64,000 bases of DNA, taken from NCBI GenBank assembly GCA_002699145.1, contig PABK01000004.1, forward strand, positions 123,200 to 187,199, read 5' to 3'. Source of the stretch: Halioglobus sp. GTDB lineage: Bacteria > Pseudomonadota > Gammaproteobacteria > Pseudomonadales > Halieaceae. Numbering within the stretch: position 1 is the stretch's first letter; each line of letters starts with the position of its first letter. Positions 40,803-50,576 of the stretch are shown here, in pieces. Made by a program: the position numbers and the translations under genes. The notes under the pieces are model-generated. The model was not told the origin of the DNA, ran no database searches, and saw nothing but the letters and a program-made list of their open reading frames with translations.

Positions 40803-41969
40803 TCAGGCGGCCTTGGACCTGGCGGAGCCCTCCCCGGCCGGCGCATTCACCAGCTCAATGAAACGGCGCTGCTGGTGGTCCGCGTCGCCAAACAGCGTGT
40901 TGATGATCATCAGCCGCTTGACGTAGTAGCCCAACGCCAGTTCATTGGTCATGCCCATACCGCCGTGCAGTTGGATGGCCTCGCCGCCGATGTGTTTGCC
41001 CGCCCTGCCTACCATGACTTTCAGCGCGAGCAGCGAACGCTGCGCATCCTCACTGCCGGCGTCGGCGGCGCACACCGCACGGTACAGCAGCGAGCGACAG
41101 TTTTCGCAGGCGGCGAAGGTGTCCACCAGGCGGTGTTGCAGGGCCTGGAAGCTGCCGATAGCGACGCCGAACTGTTCGCGCGTCTTGCAGTATTCCAGTG
41201 TCGTCGCATTGAGGAATTCCATGGCGCCCAGGGCCTCCGCGCACACGGCCAGCATGGCGGCGTCGATTACCGCGCGCATGGCGCTGTAACCCTCGCCGGG
41301 CTCACCGACCAGCGCCTCGGCCGCCACATCGGTAAAGCGAATGTTGGCGGCTTCACGGCCATCGGTCATGCGGTAGCTGGTGCGTTCCACCCCTTGCGCC
41401 GTGGCATCGACGAGGAATAGCGTAATACCCGCCTCGTCCGCCTGGCCGCCAGCGCTGCGCGCGGCGACGATCAGCTTCTGTGCCGCGCCGCCATTGAGCA
41501 CCACGGTTTTCTCGCCGCTGATGTGCCAGCCGCCGTCGCGCTCGACGGCGCGTGTGGCTATGTCACTGAGGGCGTAACGGCTGTGCCGTTCGAGATAGGC
41601 GAAAGCGCCCTGCAATTCGCCGCCGATGATCTGCGGGATGTACTGCGCCTGCAGTTCGCCACTGGCTGCGGCCTGCAACAGGCCGCCGAACAGCAGCACC
41701 GTGGGGAGGTAGGGTTCGGCCACGAGGCCGCGACCGAACTCGTGCATGATCACCATGCTGTCCACCGGCCCGCCGCCGAAACCCTCGTGCTCCTCGGCAA
41801 AGGGGATGGACAGCCAGCCCAGCTCGGCGAACTGCGCCCAGTGCTGGGCACTGAAGCCGTGCTCCAGGGCGACGGTGGCGTTGCGCTGGTCGAACGCGTA
41901 ATTGTCCTCGACGAAACGCGCGATGCTGTCGCGGATCAGGACCTGTTCTTCGCTCAGGTTGAAATTCAT
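40803..41969 (-). CDS. Acyl-CoA dehydrogenase (second of a pair)
   Basis: 388 residues from the ATG at 41969; upstream in-frame sequence overlaps the other dehydrogenase gene and is dropped. Family features: FNLSEEQVLIRDSIARFVEDN at the start, LAVCAEALGAMEFLNATTLEYCKTREQFGVAIGSFQALQHRLVD in the FAD/helical domain and the C-terminal QLHGGMGMTNELALGYYVKRL. The pairing with an adjacent, sequence-divergent homologue is typical of alpha2beta2 enzymes of steroid side-chain degradation (FadE26/27- and FadE28/29-type, established in mycobacteria). Here that is inference from arrangement. Confidence 0.88.
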   Translation of the reverse strand: MNFNLSEEQVLIRDSIARFVEDNYAFDQRNATVALEHGFSAQHWAQFAELGWLSIPFAEEHEGFGGGPVDSMVIMHEFGRGLVAEPYLPTVLLFGGLLQAAASGELQAQYIPQIIGGELQGAFAYLERHSRYALSDIATRAVERDGGWHISGEKTVVLNGGAAQKLIVAARSAGGQADEAGITLFLVDATAQGVERTSYRMTDGREAANIRFTDVAAEALVGEPGEGYSAMRAVIDAAMLAVCAEALGAMEFLNATTLEYCKTREQFGVAIGSFQALQHRLVDTFAACENCRSLLYRAVCAADAGSEDAQRSLLALKVMVGRAGKHIGGEAIQLHGGMGMTNELALGYYVKRLMIINTLFGDADHQQRRFIELVNAPAGEGSARSKAA

Positions 41970-41979
41970 GCTCGTCCTC

Positions 41980-43158
<1,179 letters not shown>

Positions 43159-43208
43159 GATCTCTCTCCTGTTACTTTGCGGGACGGCCAGGGACCGTCC
43201 GGCGGCTC

Positions 43209-43243
43209 ACTATAATTGGCGGTATTGCCATCGGCAATACGCC
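43209..43243 (-). promoter_or_regulatory. Promoter with palindromic operator for the acyl-CoA dehydrogenase pair
   Basis: On the minus strand: -35 TTGCCG (43232-43237), 17-bp spacer, -10 TATAGT (43209-43214). The palindrome GTATTGCC (43222-43229) - ATC - GGCAATAC (43233-43240), extended by GGC/GCC with one bulged base, covers the -35 and spacer. A TetR-type repressor is likely; which one is unknown. Confidence 0.65.
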
Positions 43244-43262
43244 TGCGCGCCCGGGCCGGGAA

Positions 43263-44633
43263 TTACCTGGACGCAAGTTGTCGCTGGATTTCGCGGGCAA
43301 ACAGCCACAGGCGATCCTGCCCCCACAGGGCCAGCAACGGCTCGCCCTGCGCATCCAGCAGGCGAAAACTGGGCACGCCCCAAAGCCCGGCGGCGTACAT
43401 GGCCTGGCGGTTGTCCTCCAGGATACCCTGCCAGGCAGGGTCGCCGAGGTGGGTCTGGGCCTCGCGCCAGGACAGGCCCGCGCGTTCCACCACCTTGCGC
43501 AGTCCGCGGGGGGTGTTCGTGTTGACACCGTCGGCAAACGCGCAGGACAGGAAAGCGCTGATCAGCGCGTTGCCCCGCCCCTGCTGCTCCGCCCAGGGCC
43601 ACAGGGAGTACGCGCGCCGCGCCGGCTCGCCGATCGGGTCGTAGAAATTGCCGTAGGGCACGCCGGCTGCGCGCGCCTCCCTGGCCGCGTCAAAGAAAAT
43701 GTACATACCCTTCTGCCGTGTCGCCGGCACGCCGCGCATGACCATGGGCAGCACCGGGCGCACCCGCGGCGTGACACCGGTCGCCGCAGCGAGGGCCAGT
43801 GCGCGGTCAAAACTGATCGCCGTGTAGGGGCTGCGCAGGGAAGGATAGATTTCCAGGGTGAGACTGCCGTCGTCGCGCAGCGGGCCGGTTTCGATGCCGG
43901 GACGCTCCACCAACGGCGTCTCACCTACACGGCGGTCCGCGCCCAGTGAGGCCAGGCGGCTTTCCAGGTGGTACAGCCGGTCCACCCCCCAGTACCACTC
44001 CTTCGCGTAATGGAACATCGCGCCGGAGTAGTGTCCCAGCTCGGCGATGCGCGCATCGCCCGCGGCGACGCGACTGCTGCATGCCGCAGCGTCCGCCCGC
44101 CCGTGTTTCTGCGCCAGCTCATCCAGGGCTGCGCGGTCCGCGCGCCACAGGGCGTCGCCCACCGCCGCCGCACAGGCGGCAAACTGCGTGTCGTCCTGGG
44201 CGGCGAGAATCTCCCGCGCCAGTGCGAACAGGGCTGCGTCCGGCGCGGCTGCGTCGCCGGGAAAGTCGAGGCCGTAGTGCGGCGCCACGTGCCGTGAATC
44301 GTAGCGCGACAGGCGCAGCAACAGGTCAGGTTCCGGCAGGTTCCTGCCGTGCGGACCGCTGACCAGGTGGCAGGCCAGTTCGATGTCATAGCGTGCGGCG
44401 AGCTGCTGCAGCAGCTGCGCGGCCAGATGGCTGTAGCCATCGTCGACCTGGTGGAAGTACTCGACCCGGTGCGGCCGGCCCTGCCGCTGGCGCTCCCGCT
44501 CCAGCCGCGCACGCTGCCGTTGCAGCCGCTGCGGCCGCGACAGGCGCGTCATCAGCCTGGAGGTGGTCCAGCGCAGCAATCGCCCCGGATCCATGGTGGC
44601 GGCGCCACCCTGCTCCCTGAATTGCTGCGTCAT
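43263..44633 (-). CDS. DsbA-family / 2-hydroxychromene-2-carboxylate isomerase-like double-domain protein
   Basis: 456 residues from the ATG at 44633 (GGGGGAGGG 7 bp upstream; a GTG at 44651 is an alternative). Two thioredoxin-like domains of the DsbA/HCCA-isomerase type are visible, about residues 44-210 (RVEYFHQVDDGYSHLAAQLLQQL) and 250-450 (LEIYPSLRSPYTAISFDRALALAAATG ... GLWGVPSFRLLDAQGEPLLALWGQDRLWLF). Neither has a CxxC redox pair, so it is closer to glutathione-dependent isomerases (kappa-GST-like) than to disulfide oxidases. Gene neighbours are catabolic. Substrate unknown. Confidence 0.8.
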   Translation of the reverse strand: MTQQFREQGGAATMDPGRLLRWTTSRLMTRLSRPQRLQRQRARLERERQRQGRPHRVEYFHQVDDGYSHLAAQLLQQLAARYDIELACHLVSGPHGRNLPEPDLLLRLSRYDSRHVAPHYGLDFPGDAAAPDAALFALAREILAAQDDTQFAACAAAVGDALWRADRAALDELAQKHGRADAAACSSRVAAGDARIAELGHYSGAMFHYAKEWYWGVDRLYHLESRLASLGADRRVGETPLVERPGIETGPLRDDGSLTLEIYPSLRSPYTAISFDRALALAAATGVTPRVRPVLPMVMRGVPATRQKGMYIFFDAAREARAAGVPYGNFYDPIGEPARRAYSLWPWAEQQGRGNALISAFLSCAFADGVNTNTPRGLRKVVERAGLSWREAQTHLGDPAWQGILEDNRQAMYAAGLWGVPSFRLLDAQGEPLLALWGQDRLWLFAREIQRQLASR

Positions 44634-44651
44634 GTCGCGGCCCTCCCCCAC

Positions 44652-45032
44652 TCACCCCGGCTGCGCGGCGGCGCGCCGCGCGGCGGCGAGGAAGATGACC
44701 AGCATGATGATTTCCACGCCGATCATCTGCAGCGCGAAGGGCGCGCCCTGCAGGGTCGCCAGGGTACGAAACAGCGCCGCGCCGCCGACCAGCGCCGCGG
44801 GGGTGTACAGCAACACCGCCTGCCTGCGTAGTACGCCGAGCAGGCCAAAGACGCCGGCAACGACGAAAAAGGCCGCGAGGTCGCTGATCTGGGTGCTGCG
44901 GCCGATGCCTTCCAGCATATCCATACCCAGCCCGGCCGCGGCGCCGGGCGCGTCGAACAACCAGCGCGCGCCGCTGAGCAACAGCAGGAACGAGGCGAGG
45001 ATGGCGAGGCCTTTTATGACTTTATCGAGCAT
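44652..45032 (-). CDS. Small four-helix membrane protein
   Basis: 126 residues from the ATG at 45032 (AGGAG 9 bp upstream). About four hydrophobic helices: VIKGLAILASFLLLLSGARWLF, ISDLAAFFVVAGVFGLLGVL, LLYTPAALVGGAALFRTLA, LQMIGVEIIMLVIFLAAA. It resembles DUF4345-type small membrane proteins but the assignment is weak. It is 55 bp downstream of the TetR gene on the same strand and immediately before the DsbA-like gene, so it may belong to the TetR operon. Confidence 0.7.
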   Translation of the reverse strand: MLDKVIKGLAILASFLLLLSGARWLFDAPGAAAGLGMDMLEGIGRSTQISDLAAFFVVAGVFGLLGVLRRQAVLLYTPAALVGGAALFRTLATLQGAPFALQMIGVEIIMLVIFLAAARRAAAQPG

Positions 45033-45087
45033 GTACACAGACTCCTGTAGCGGGTTTTGACAACGGGGTGTGGTCTTGCGGACTGCG

Positions 45088-45681
45088 TCACTGGTCCGGG
45101 CAGAGCACCTGGCGCAACATCGCGTCGACCAGTTCCACCGCCGCCTGGCGATCCAGTCCCTGGTGCTCGCGCAGCCGGTTCCAGGTCTCGAAGGACGCGA
45201 TGGCGTCGACCATTTCGCGCCTGGATGCGTTCAATGACTGCAATTCCGGCAGCCAGTCCTCGAGGTCATTGCGGATCTGTCGTTGCGTGCGCGCGTACTG
45301 TTCGCGCAGCACCGCGTAACGCCATAACTGGGCCTTGGTGGACAGGAACAGCGGCCCCACCTCCTCATAGGCCAGGGCGTGTTGTTCCACCGCGTGCAGC
45401 AGGCGCTCGCGCAGCGAACCCTGGCGGTCACCACCGGCGAAAAGGCCCTGGTAGCGCTCGCGCACCACGCTGTCGATGGTCGCGTAGAGACTCTCCATAT
45501 CGGAAAAGTGGCGGAACACGGAGCGAATACCGACCCCGGCCCGCTCCGACACCTGCTGCGCTGTCGGCACCAGTACGCCCTCGACGACCAGGCCCAGCAT
45601 TGCATCGATAATGGCCTGCCGGCTGCGCTCGCTGCGCAGCCGCCGACCGTCGACGGCATTCGTCGTACCTGGCTGTGTCAT
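45088..45681 (-). CDS. TetR family transcriptional regulator, divergent from the arsenate-resistance pair
   Basis: 197 residues from the ATG at 45681; the extension upstream covers the promoter and is rejected. HTH: PTAQQVSERAGVGIRSVFRHFSDMESLYATI (residues 39-69). The C-terminal domain is all-helical. Its own promoter carries the palindrome CATATG-TGC-CATATG in the spacer, pointing to autorepression. It is divergent from the GAPDH-arsJ genes, but arsenic-resistance operons are normally controlled by ArsR; whether this protein controls arsJ or the downstream membrane/DsbA-like genes is open. Confidence 0.88.
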   Translation of the reverse strand: MTQPGTTNAVDGRRLRSERSRQAIIDAMLGLVVEGVLVPTAQQVSERAGVGIRSVFRHFSDMESLYATIDSVVRERYQGLFAGGDRQGSLRERLLHAVEQHALAYEEVGPLFLSTKAQLWRYAVLREQYARTQRQIRNDLEDWLPELQSLNASRREMVDAIASFETWNRLREHQGLDRQAAVELVDAMLRQVLCPDQ

Positions 45682-45713
45682 GCGGATTCCCGGGTAGCGC
45701 GGCGTAATCCCTA

Positions 45714-45742
45714 ATGACAGCATATGTGCCATATGTTTGCAA
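45714..45742 (-). promoter_or_regulatory. TetR-gene promoter with operator in the spacer
   Basis: Minus strand: -35 TTGCAA (45737-45742), 17-bp spacer, -10 TGTCAT (45714-45719). The spacer contains CATATG TGC CATATG (45721-45735), a 6-3-6 inverted repeat whose half-sites are themselves palindromic. Confidence 0.6.
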
Positions 45743-45886
45743 GGCGGCGACCTGGCGACGCAGCTGGAATGCGGCGGACAGCGGCACTCGACGCCGCGCT
45801 GTACCAGGCCCGCGCAGGCACGGCGCGCTTGCAAGCGTCATGTTCGTCGTTCAATCTGCGCGTTTTTGTCAGGGAGTGGCGCGAGC

Positions 45887-46897
45887 ATGGCACTGCGCGT
45901 GGGCATCAACGGTTTCGGACGCATGGGCCGCCTGGTGATGCGGGCGGCCTGGGACTGGCCGGACGTCGAATTTGTACACATCAACGAACCAGCCGGGGAC
46001 TGCGCGTCGCTGGCCCACCTGCTCAGTTTCGACTCGGTGCACGGGCGCTGGCGCCACGAGGCCGTGGCGGACGCGCAGGGTATCGCGGTGGACGGGCGCA
46101 GTATCGGTTGTACGCACAACGACGGCATCGCGGACACCGACTGGTCACAGTGCGACCTCGTGCTGGAGGCCTCGGGCGCCTGGAACCGGCGCGAGGCGCT
46201 ACAGGCCTACCTGGACCAGGGTGTGGAGCGCGTCGTGGTCACCGCGCCGGTGCGCCACCCCGAGGTCCTGAACATCGTGCTCGGTGTCAACGACGCGCTG
46301 TTCGATCCCGGCCTGCACCCCATCGTCACCGCGGCGTCCTGCACCACCAACTGCCTGGCCCCGGTGGTCAAGGTCATACTGGACCACCTCGGTATCGAGC
46401 GCGGCACCATGACCACCGTACACGACATCACCAACACGCAGAGCATCCTGGACAGCCATCATCGCGACCTGCGTCGCGCGCGCGCATCCTCACTCAATTT
46501 GATACCCACCACCACCGGCTCCGCCAGGGCCATCACCGATATATTCCCGGCCCTGGCCGGCCGCCTGGACGGCCATGCCGTGCGGGTGCCGCTGGCCAAC
46601 GCCTCCCTCACCGACTGCGTCTTCCAGGTGTCCCGCGCCACCACCGCCGAGGAGGTTAACGGCCTGCTACGCGCCGCCGCCGCGGGCGAACTGGCCGGGA
46701 TACTCGGTTACGAGGAACGCCCCCTGGTCTCCACCGACTATCGCGGCGACCCGCGCTCGGCCATTATCGACGCGCCCTCGACCCTGGTGGTGGACGCTAC
46801 CCTGGTGAAAATCTACGCCTGGTACGACAACGAGTGGGGCTACGCCAACCGCAGCGCCGAGCTGCTGCGCCTGGCGGGCGGCCTGGCGACGGCCTGA
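45887..46897 (+). CDS. Glyceraldehyde-3-phosphate dehydrogenase of the ArsJ arsenate-resistance system
   Basis: 336 residues from the ATG at 45887. Rossmann [10 protein letters not shown] (6-15), catalytic Cys152 in SCTTNC, and [14 protein letters not shown] at the C-terminus. It is more divergent than glycolytic GAPDHs, and the arsJ gene follows after 8 bp. In characterised systems this GAPDH makes 1-arseno-3-phosphoglycerate from arsenate and glyceraldehyde-3-phosphate, which ArsJ exports; arsenate is then released outside (established). The gene product acts in the cytosol. Confidence 0.92.
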   Translation: MALRVGINGFGRMGRLVMRAAWDWPDVEFVHINEPAGDCASLAHLLSFDSVHGRWRHEAVADAQGIAVDGRSIGCTHNDGIADTDWSQCDLVLEASGAWNRREALQAYLDQGVERVVVTAPVRHPEVLNIVLGVNDALFDPGLHPIVTAASCTTNCLAPVVKVILDHLGIERGTMTTVHDITNTQSILDSHHRDLRRARASSLNLIPTTTGSARAITDIFPALAGRLDGHAVRVPLANASLTDCVFQVSRATTAEEVNGLLRAAAAGELAGILGYEERPLVSTDYRGDPRSAIIDAPSTLVVDATLVKIYAWYDNEWGYANRSAELLRLAGGLATA

Positions 46898-46905
46898 GCG
46901 GCGCT

Positions 46906-48162
46906 ATGCGTCCCGCCGCCCACAGCGTGCGCCAGTACCTGCTGATAACCGGCAATTACTGGGCCTTCACTCTCACCGATGGCGCCCTGCGCATGCTCGT
47001 CGTGCTGCACTTCCACGACCTCGGCTACAGCCCGCTGGACATCGCCCTGCTGTTCCTGTTCTACGAGTTCTTCGGGGTGGTCACCAACCTGCTCGGCGGC
47101 TGGCTGGGGGCGCGGATCGGCCTTAATCGCACCATGAACGCCGGCCTGGCCCTGCAACTGGTCGCGCTGGGCATGCTGCTGGCGCCCCTGGGCAGCCTCG
47201 GCGTGCCCTGGGTGATGGCCGCCCAGGCCCTCTCCGGCATCGCCAAGGACCTGAACAAGATGAGCGCCAAGAGCGCGGTCAAGCTGCTCGTCCCGGGGCG
47301 GGCCCAGGGCAGGTTGTATCGCCTGGTGGCCCTGCTCACCGGCTCGAAAAATGCCCTCAAGGGCGTGGGCTTTTTCCTCGGCGGCGCCCTGCTCGCGCTG
47401 TACGGCTTCCGCGGCGCCGTCGGCGCCATGCTGGCGGCGCTGGCCGTGGTCTGGCTGGCCAGCCTGGTGTTGCTGGGCCGCGACCTGGGGCGCAGCCGCG
47501 CCGCGCCGCCGTTCCGCGCGATTCTGTCCAAGAGCGGGCCGGTCAATACCCTGTCAGCAGCGCGACTGTTCCTGTTCGCCGCCCGCGACGTCTGGTTCGT
47601 CGTCGCCCTGCCCGTGCACCTGTCCAGCGCCTTTGACTGGAGCCATATCGAGGTCGGGTCGTTCCTGGCCCTGTGGGTCATCGGCTACGGCGCGGTACAG
47701 GCCGCGGCCCCACGCATTACCGGCGCCGACGCGGAACGCCTGCCCGACGGCCGCGCGGCGACCCGCTGGGCCGGCGTCCTGGCCGTCGTCCCCGCGCTCA
47801 TCGCTGTATCGCCGGGCGCGGCGTCCTTCCCCGGCACTGCCACCGTGGCGGGCCTGCCGCTGGCGGAGCTGTGCCTGGTCGGCGGACTGGCCCTGTTCGG
47901 CTGCCTGTTTGCCGTGAACAGTTCCCTGCACAGCTACCTCATCGTCAGCTACGCGCGCGAGGATGGTGTCTCGCTGGATGTCGGTTTCTACTACATGGCC
48001 AATGCCGCCGGCAGACTGGCAGGCACGCTGCTGTCGGGCTGGTTGTACCAGGCCCAGGGCCTGGCCGCGTGTCTGGTGGCCTCGGCGGCCCTGTTGCTCG
48101 CGGCGGCCCTGCTGTCGCTGGGCCTGCCGCGCCGCGCCGGCGCAGGCACCCGGCTGGGCTAG
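46906..48162 (+). CDS. arsJ: ArsJ, MFS exporter of 1-arseno-3-phosphoglycerate
   Basis: 418 residues from the ATG at 46906. About 11-12 transmembrane helices. The N-terminus YLLITGNYWAFTLTDGALRM and HFHDLGYSPLDIALLFLFYEFFGVVTNLLGGWLGAR is highly characteristic of ArsJ, as is GIAKDLNKMSAKSAVKLLVP. No strong ribosome binding site; translation is probably coupled to the GAPDH stop codon 8 bp before. Together with GAPDH it gives arsenate resistance. No arsR or arsC gene is in the window. Confidence 0.94.
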   Translation: MRPAAHSVRQYLLITGNYWAFTLTDGALRMLVVLHFHDLGYSPLDIALLFLFYEFFGVVTNLLGGWLGARIGLNRTMNAGLALQLVALGMLLAPLGSLGVPWVMAAQALSGIAKDLNKMSAKSAVKLLVPGRAQGRLYRLVALLTGSKNALKGVGFFLGGALLALYGFRGAVGAMLAALAVVWLASLVLLGRDLGRSRAAPPFRAILSKSGPVNTLSAARLFLFAARDVWFVVALPVHLSSAFDWSHIEVGSFLALWVIGYGAVQAAAPRITGADAERLPDGRAATRWAGVLAVVPALIAVSPGAASFPGTATVAGLPLAELCLVGGLALFGCLFAVNSSLHSYLIVSYAREDGVSLDVGFYYMANAAGRLAGTLLSGWLYQAQGLAACLVASAALLLAAALLSLGLPRRAGAGTRLG

Positions 48163-48388
48163 TGGCCCATCCGCCGCCCCTATACGTCAGACCAGGCCTG
48201 ACGTATACTGCTTAAGTCATTGTAATAAAAGCAATACAACGGAGTAGACCTCAATCCACGGGTGTTCCGCCAGCCGGACAGCAAGCGAACTTTCCCCGCC
48301 CGGCGGACTCTACAAGCGATAACCGGATCGTAGGCCCCCGACGCGGGGGCTACACTGACAGGAGCCCCAGCGCAGGCAGGTACCCGAA
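48163..48388. promoter_or_regulatory. Intergenic region with two inverted repeats upstream of prc
   Basis: TATACGTCAG (48181-48190) - 7 nt - CTGACGTATA (48198-48207), perfect 10-bp arms 18 bp after the arsJ stop; and GCCCCCG-ACG-CGGGGGC (48334-48350) flanked by GTAG/TAC, 39 bp before the prc start. The first may be an operator or a weak terminator (no T-run follows), the second an mRNA hairpin or terminator. Confidence 0.45.
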
Positions 48389-50554
48389 TTGACTTTTATC
48401 CGCTATTTCAAAGCCGCCCGTCGCCTGGCCGGTTACTCGCTCCTGCTGGTACTGCTGGCCAACCCCGCCGCCGCGTTGATCGAGTACACCGAAGGCCAGC
48501 GCGAGACCATCGTCGAGTTGATCGGGCACCTGGAGACGCGCCACTACGCGGGCCTGCCCTACGGCGACGAGCTGTCCTCGGAGCACCTGGACAACTACAT
48601 CCTCACCCTGGATCGCGGCAAGATGTATTTCAGTGCAGCGGATATCGCCTCGTTCGAAAAATATCGCCTGGTGATGGACGACGAGTTGGCCAGGGGGCGC
48701 CTCGACGCCGGCTTTGATATCTTCAACCGCTTCCAGAAACGCCTGGAAGAACGCCTGGAAGCGCTCGTGGAGAACCTGCCGGACATGGTCGCCGCGCTGG
48801 ATTTCGACAGGGATGAGTACTACCTGCTCGACGTCGATGAGCTGGACTGGGCGCAGTCCAGCCAGGAGCTGGACGATCGCTGGCGCAAGCAGGTCAAGAA
48901 CCAGGTGCTGAGCCTGAAGCTGGCGGACAAGCCGCAGGACGAGATCGCGCCGACCCTGGTCAAGCGCTACAGCAACCAGCTCAAGCGTGTGCGCCAGTAC
49001 AACAGCCAGGACGTGTTCCAGATTTACGCCAACGCGCTGGCGGAACTGTACGACCCCCATACCAACTACCTGTCGCCGCGTCGCTCGGAGAATTTCAACA
49101 TCAACATGAGCCTGTCCCTGGAGGGGATCGGCGCCGTGTTGCAGACCGAGGACGAGTACACCAAGGTGGCGCGCCTGGTCGCCAAGGGGCCCGCGGACAA
49201 GCAGGGGGAGTTGCAACCCTCCGACCGTATCGTCGCGGTGGCCCAGGGCACCGACGGGGAGTTCGAGGATGTCATCGGCTGGCGCCTCGACGAGGTCGTG
49301 CAGCTGATACGCGGGCCCAAGGATTCCACCGTGCGCCTGCAGGTCATCCCGGCCAAGGCCAAGACCACCGACCAGCGCAAGGTCATTACGATCGTGCGCA
49401 ACAAGGTCAAGCTCGAGGAACAGTCCGCGCAGAAGAAAATTCTCGAGATCCCCAACGGCGAGGAAGCCGTGCGCGTGGGCGTCATTACCATCCCGGCGTT
49501 TTACATCGACTTCGAGGCCATGCGCCGCGGCGACAAGGACTACAAGAGCACCACGCGCGACGTAAAGCGGTTGCTGCGAGAGCTTGAACAGGACAATATC
49601 GACGGCCTGGTGGTAGACCTGCGCAACAATGGCGGCGGTTCCCTGCAGGAGGCCAACGAACTCACCGGGCTGTTCATCGAGTACGGCCCCACGGTGCAGA
49701 TTCGCCACTCCTCGCGCCGCGTCTGGCGCGACGGCAAGCGCCTGAAGAGCGACTACTACGAAGGCCCGCTGGTGGTGCTGGTGAACCGCCTGAGCGCATC
49801 GGCGTCGGAGATTTTCGCCGGCGCGATCCAGGACTACCAGCGCGGCATCGTCGTCGGCGACCGCTCCTTTGGCAAGGGCACGGTGCAAACGCTGATCCCA
49901 TTGACCGAGGGTCAGCTGAAAATCACCGAGAGCAAGTTCTACCGCATCTCTGGCGAGAGCACACAGCACCGCGGTGTGGTGCCGGACGTGGCGTTTCCCA
50001 CCCTCTACGACGTGGAGGAAATCGGTGAGAGCGCCCTGGACCACGCCCTGAACTGGGACCAGATCAACCCCGTGCGCCACCGCAGTTACGACGACCTGTC
50101 GACGCTGCTGCCGGCACTGAACAACCAGTTCCACGAGCGCAGCGAGGGCAACCCGGATTTCGTCTTCCTCGAGGACCAGATCGAGCTGGCCCAGGAGACG
50201 CGCAGGTTGCGCGAGCTTCCCCTGAACGAGCAGGCCCGCATCGCCCTGCGCGACAGCCAGGAGGAACGCGCCCTGCTCATCGAGAACAAACGCCGCCGCG
50301 CCCAGGGCGAGGAGCCGCTGGCGTCCCTGGACGAACTGGACGACAGCGAAGAGGACACCGCGCAGGAAACGGCCAGCGACGCTGAGGAAGAGGACGCGCT
50401 GCAACTGGCCGCTGGCGACGAGGACGAGGCGGACGATGTCCTGCTACTCGAAGCAGGGCACGTGCTGGCCGATGCGCTGCTCCTGAAACAGCAGCGCTTC
50501 GCTGTGCACAATAACGCCGATAGCGCCGCGGCGGTTGATCACGGCAACCCGTGA
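48389..50554 (+). CDS. prc: Tail-specific (C-terminal processing) protease Prc
   Basis: 721 residues from the TTG at 48389 (no in-frame ATG near; the signal peptide follows directly). Signal peptide YSLLLVLLANPAAA; long N-terminal domain, PDZ domain around 225-310 (SLSLEGIGAVLQTEDEYTKVARLVAKGPADKQGELQPSDRIVAV) and the S41 protease core with catalytic Ser in NRLSASASEIFAG and Lys in DRSFGKGTVQ. It cleaves periplasmic proteins from hydrophobic C-termini and takes part in cell-wall hydrolase control. The C-terminal domain carries an unusually acidic stretch (about 647-690) before EAGHVLADALLL. Confidence 0.95.
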   Translation: MTFIRYFKAARRLAGYSLLLVLLANPAAALIEYTEGQRETIVELIGHLETRHYAGLPYGDELSSEHLDNYILTLDRGKMYFSAADIASFEKYRLVMDDELARGRLDAGFDIFNRFQKRLEERLEALVENLPDMVAALDFDRDEYYLLDVDELDWAQSSQELDDRWRKQVKNQVLSLKLADKPQDEIAPTLVKRYSNQLKRVRQYNSQDVFQIYANALAELYDPHTNYLSPRRSENFNINMSLSLEGIGAVLQTEDEYTKVARLVAKGPADKQGELQPSDRIVAVAQGTDGEFEDVIGWRLDEVVQLIRGPKDSTVRLQVIPAKAKTTDQRKVITIVRNKVKLEEQSAQKKILEIPNGEEAVRVGVITIPAFYIDFEAMRRGDKDYKSTTRDVKRLLRELEQDNIDGLVVDLRNNGGGSLQEANELTGLFIEYGPTVQIRHSSRRVWRDGKRLKSDYYEGPLVVLVNRLSASASEIFAGAIQDYQRGIVVGDRSFGKGTVQTLIPLTEGQLKITESKFYRISGESTQHRGVVPDVAFPTLYDVEEIGESALDHALNWDQINPVRHRSYDDLSTLLPALNNQFHERSEGNPDFVFLEDQIELAQETRRLRELPLNEQARIALRDSQEERALLIENKRRRAQGEEPLASLDELDDSEEDTAQETASDAEEEDALQLAAGDEDEADDVLLLEAGHVLADALLLKQQRFAVHNNADSAAAVDHGNP

Positions 50555-50576
50555 ACTGCCACCGACCAGCGCCGCG

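Noticed and set aside
48350..50404. 684-codon open frame antisense to prc
   Set aside because: Pure shadow of the prc codons on the opposite strand; the composition has no relation to any protein family, whereas prc shows complete PDZ and S41 motifs.
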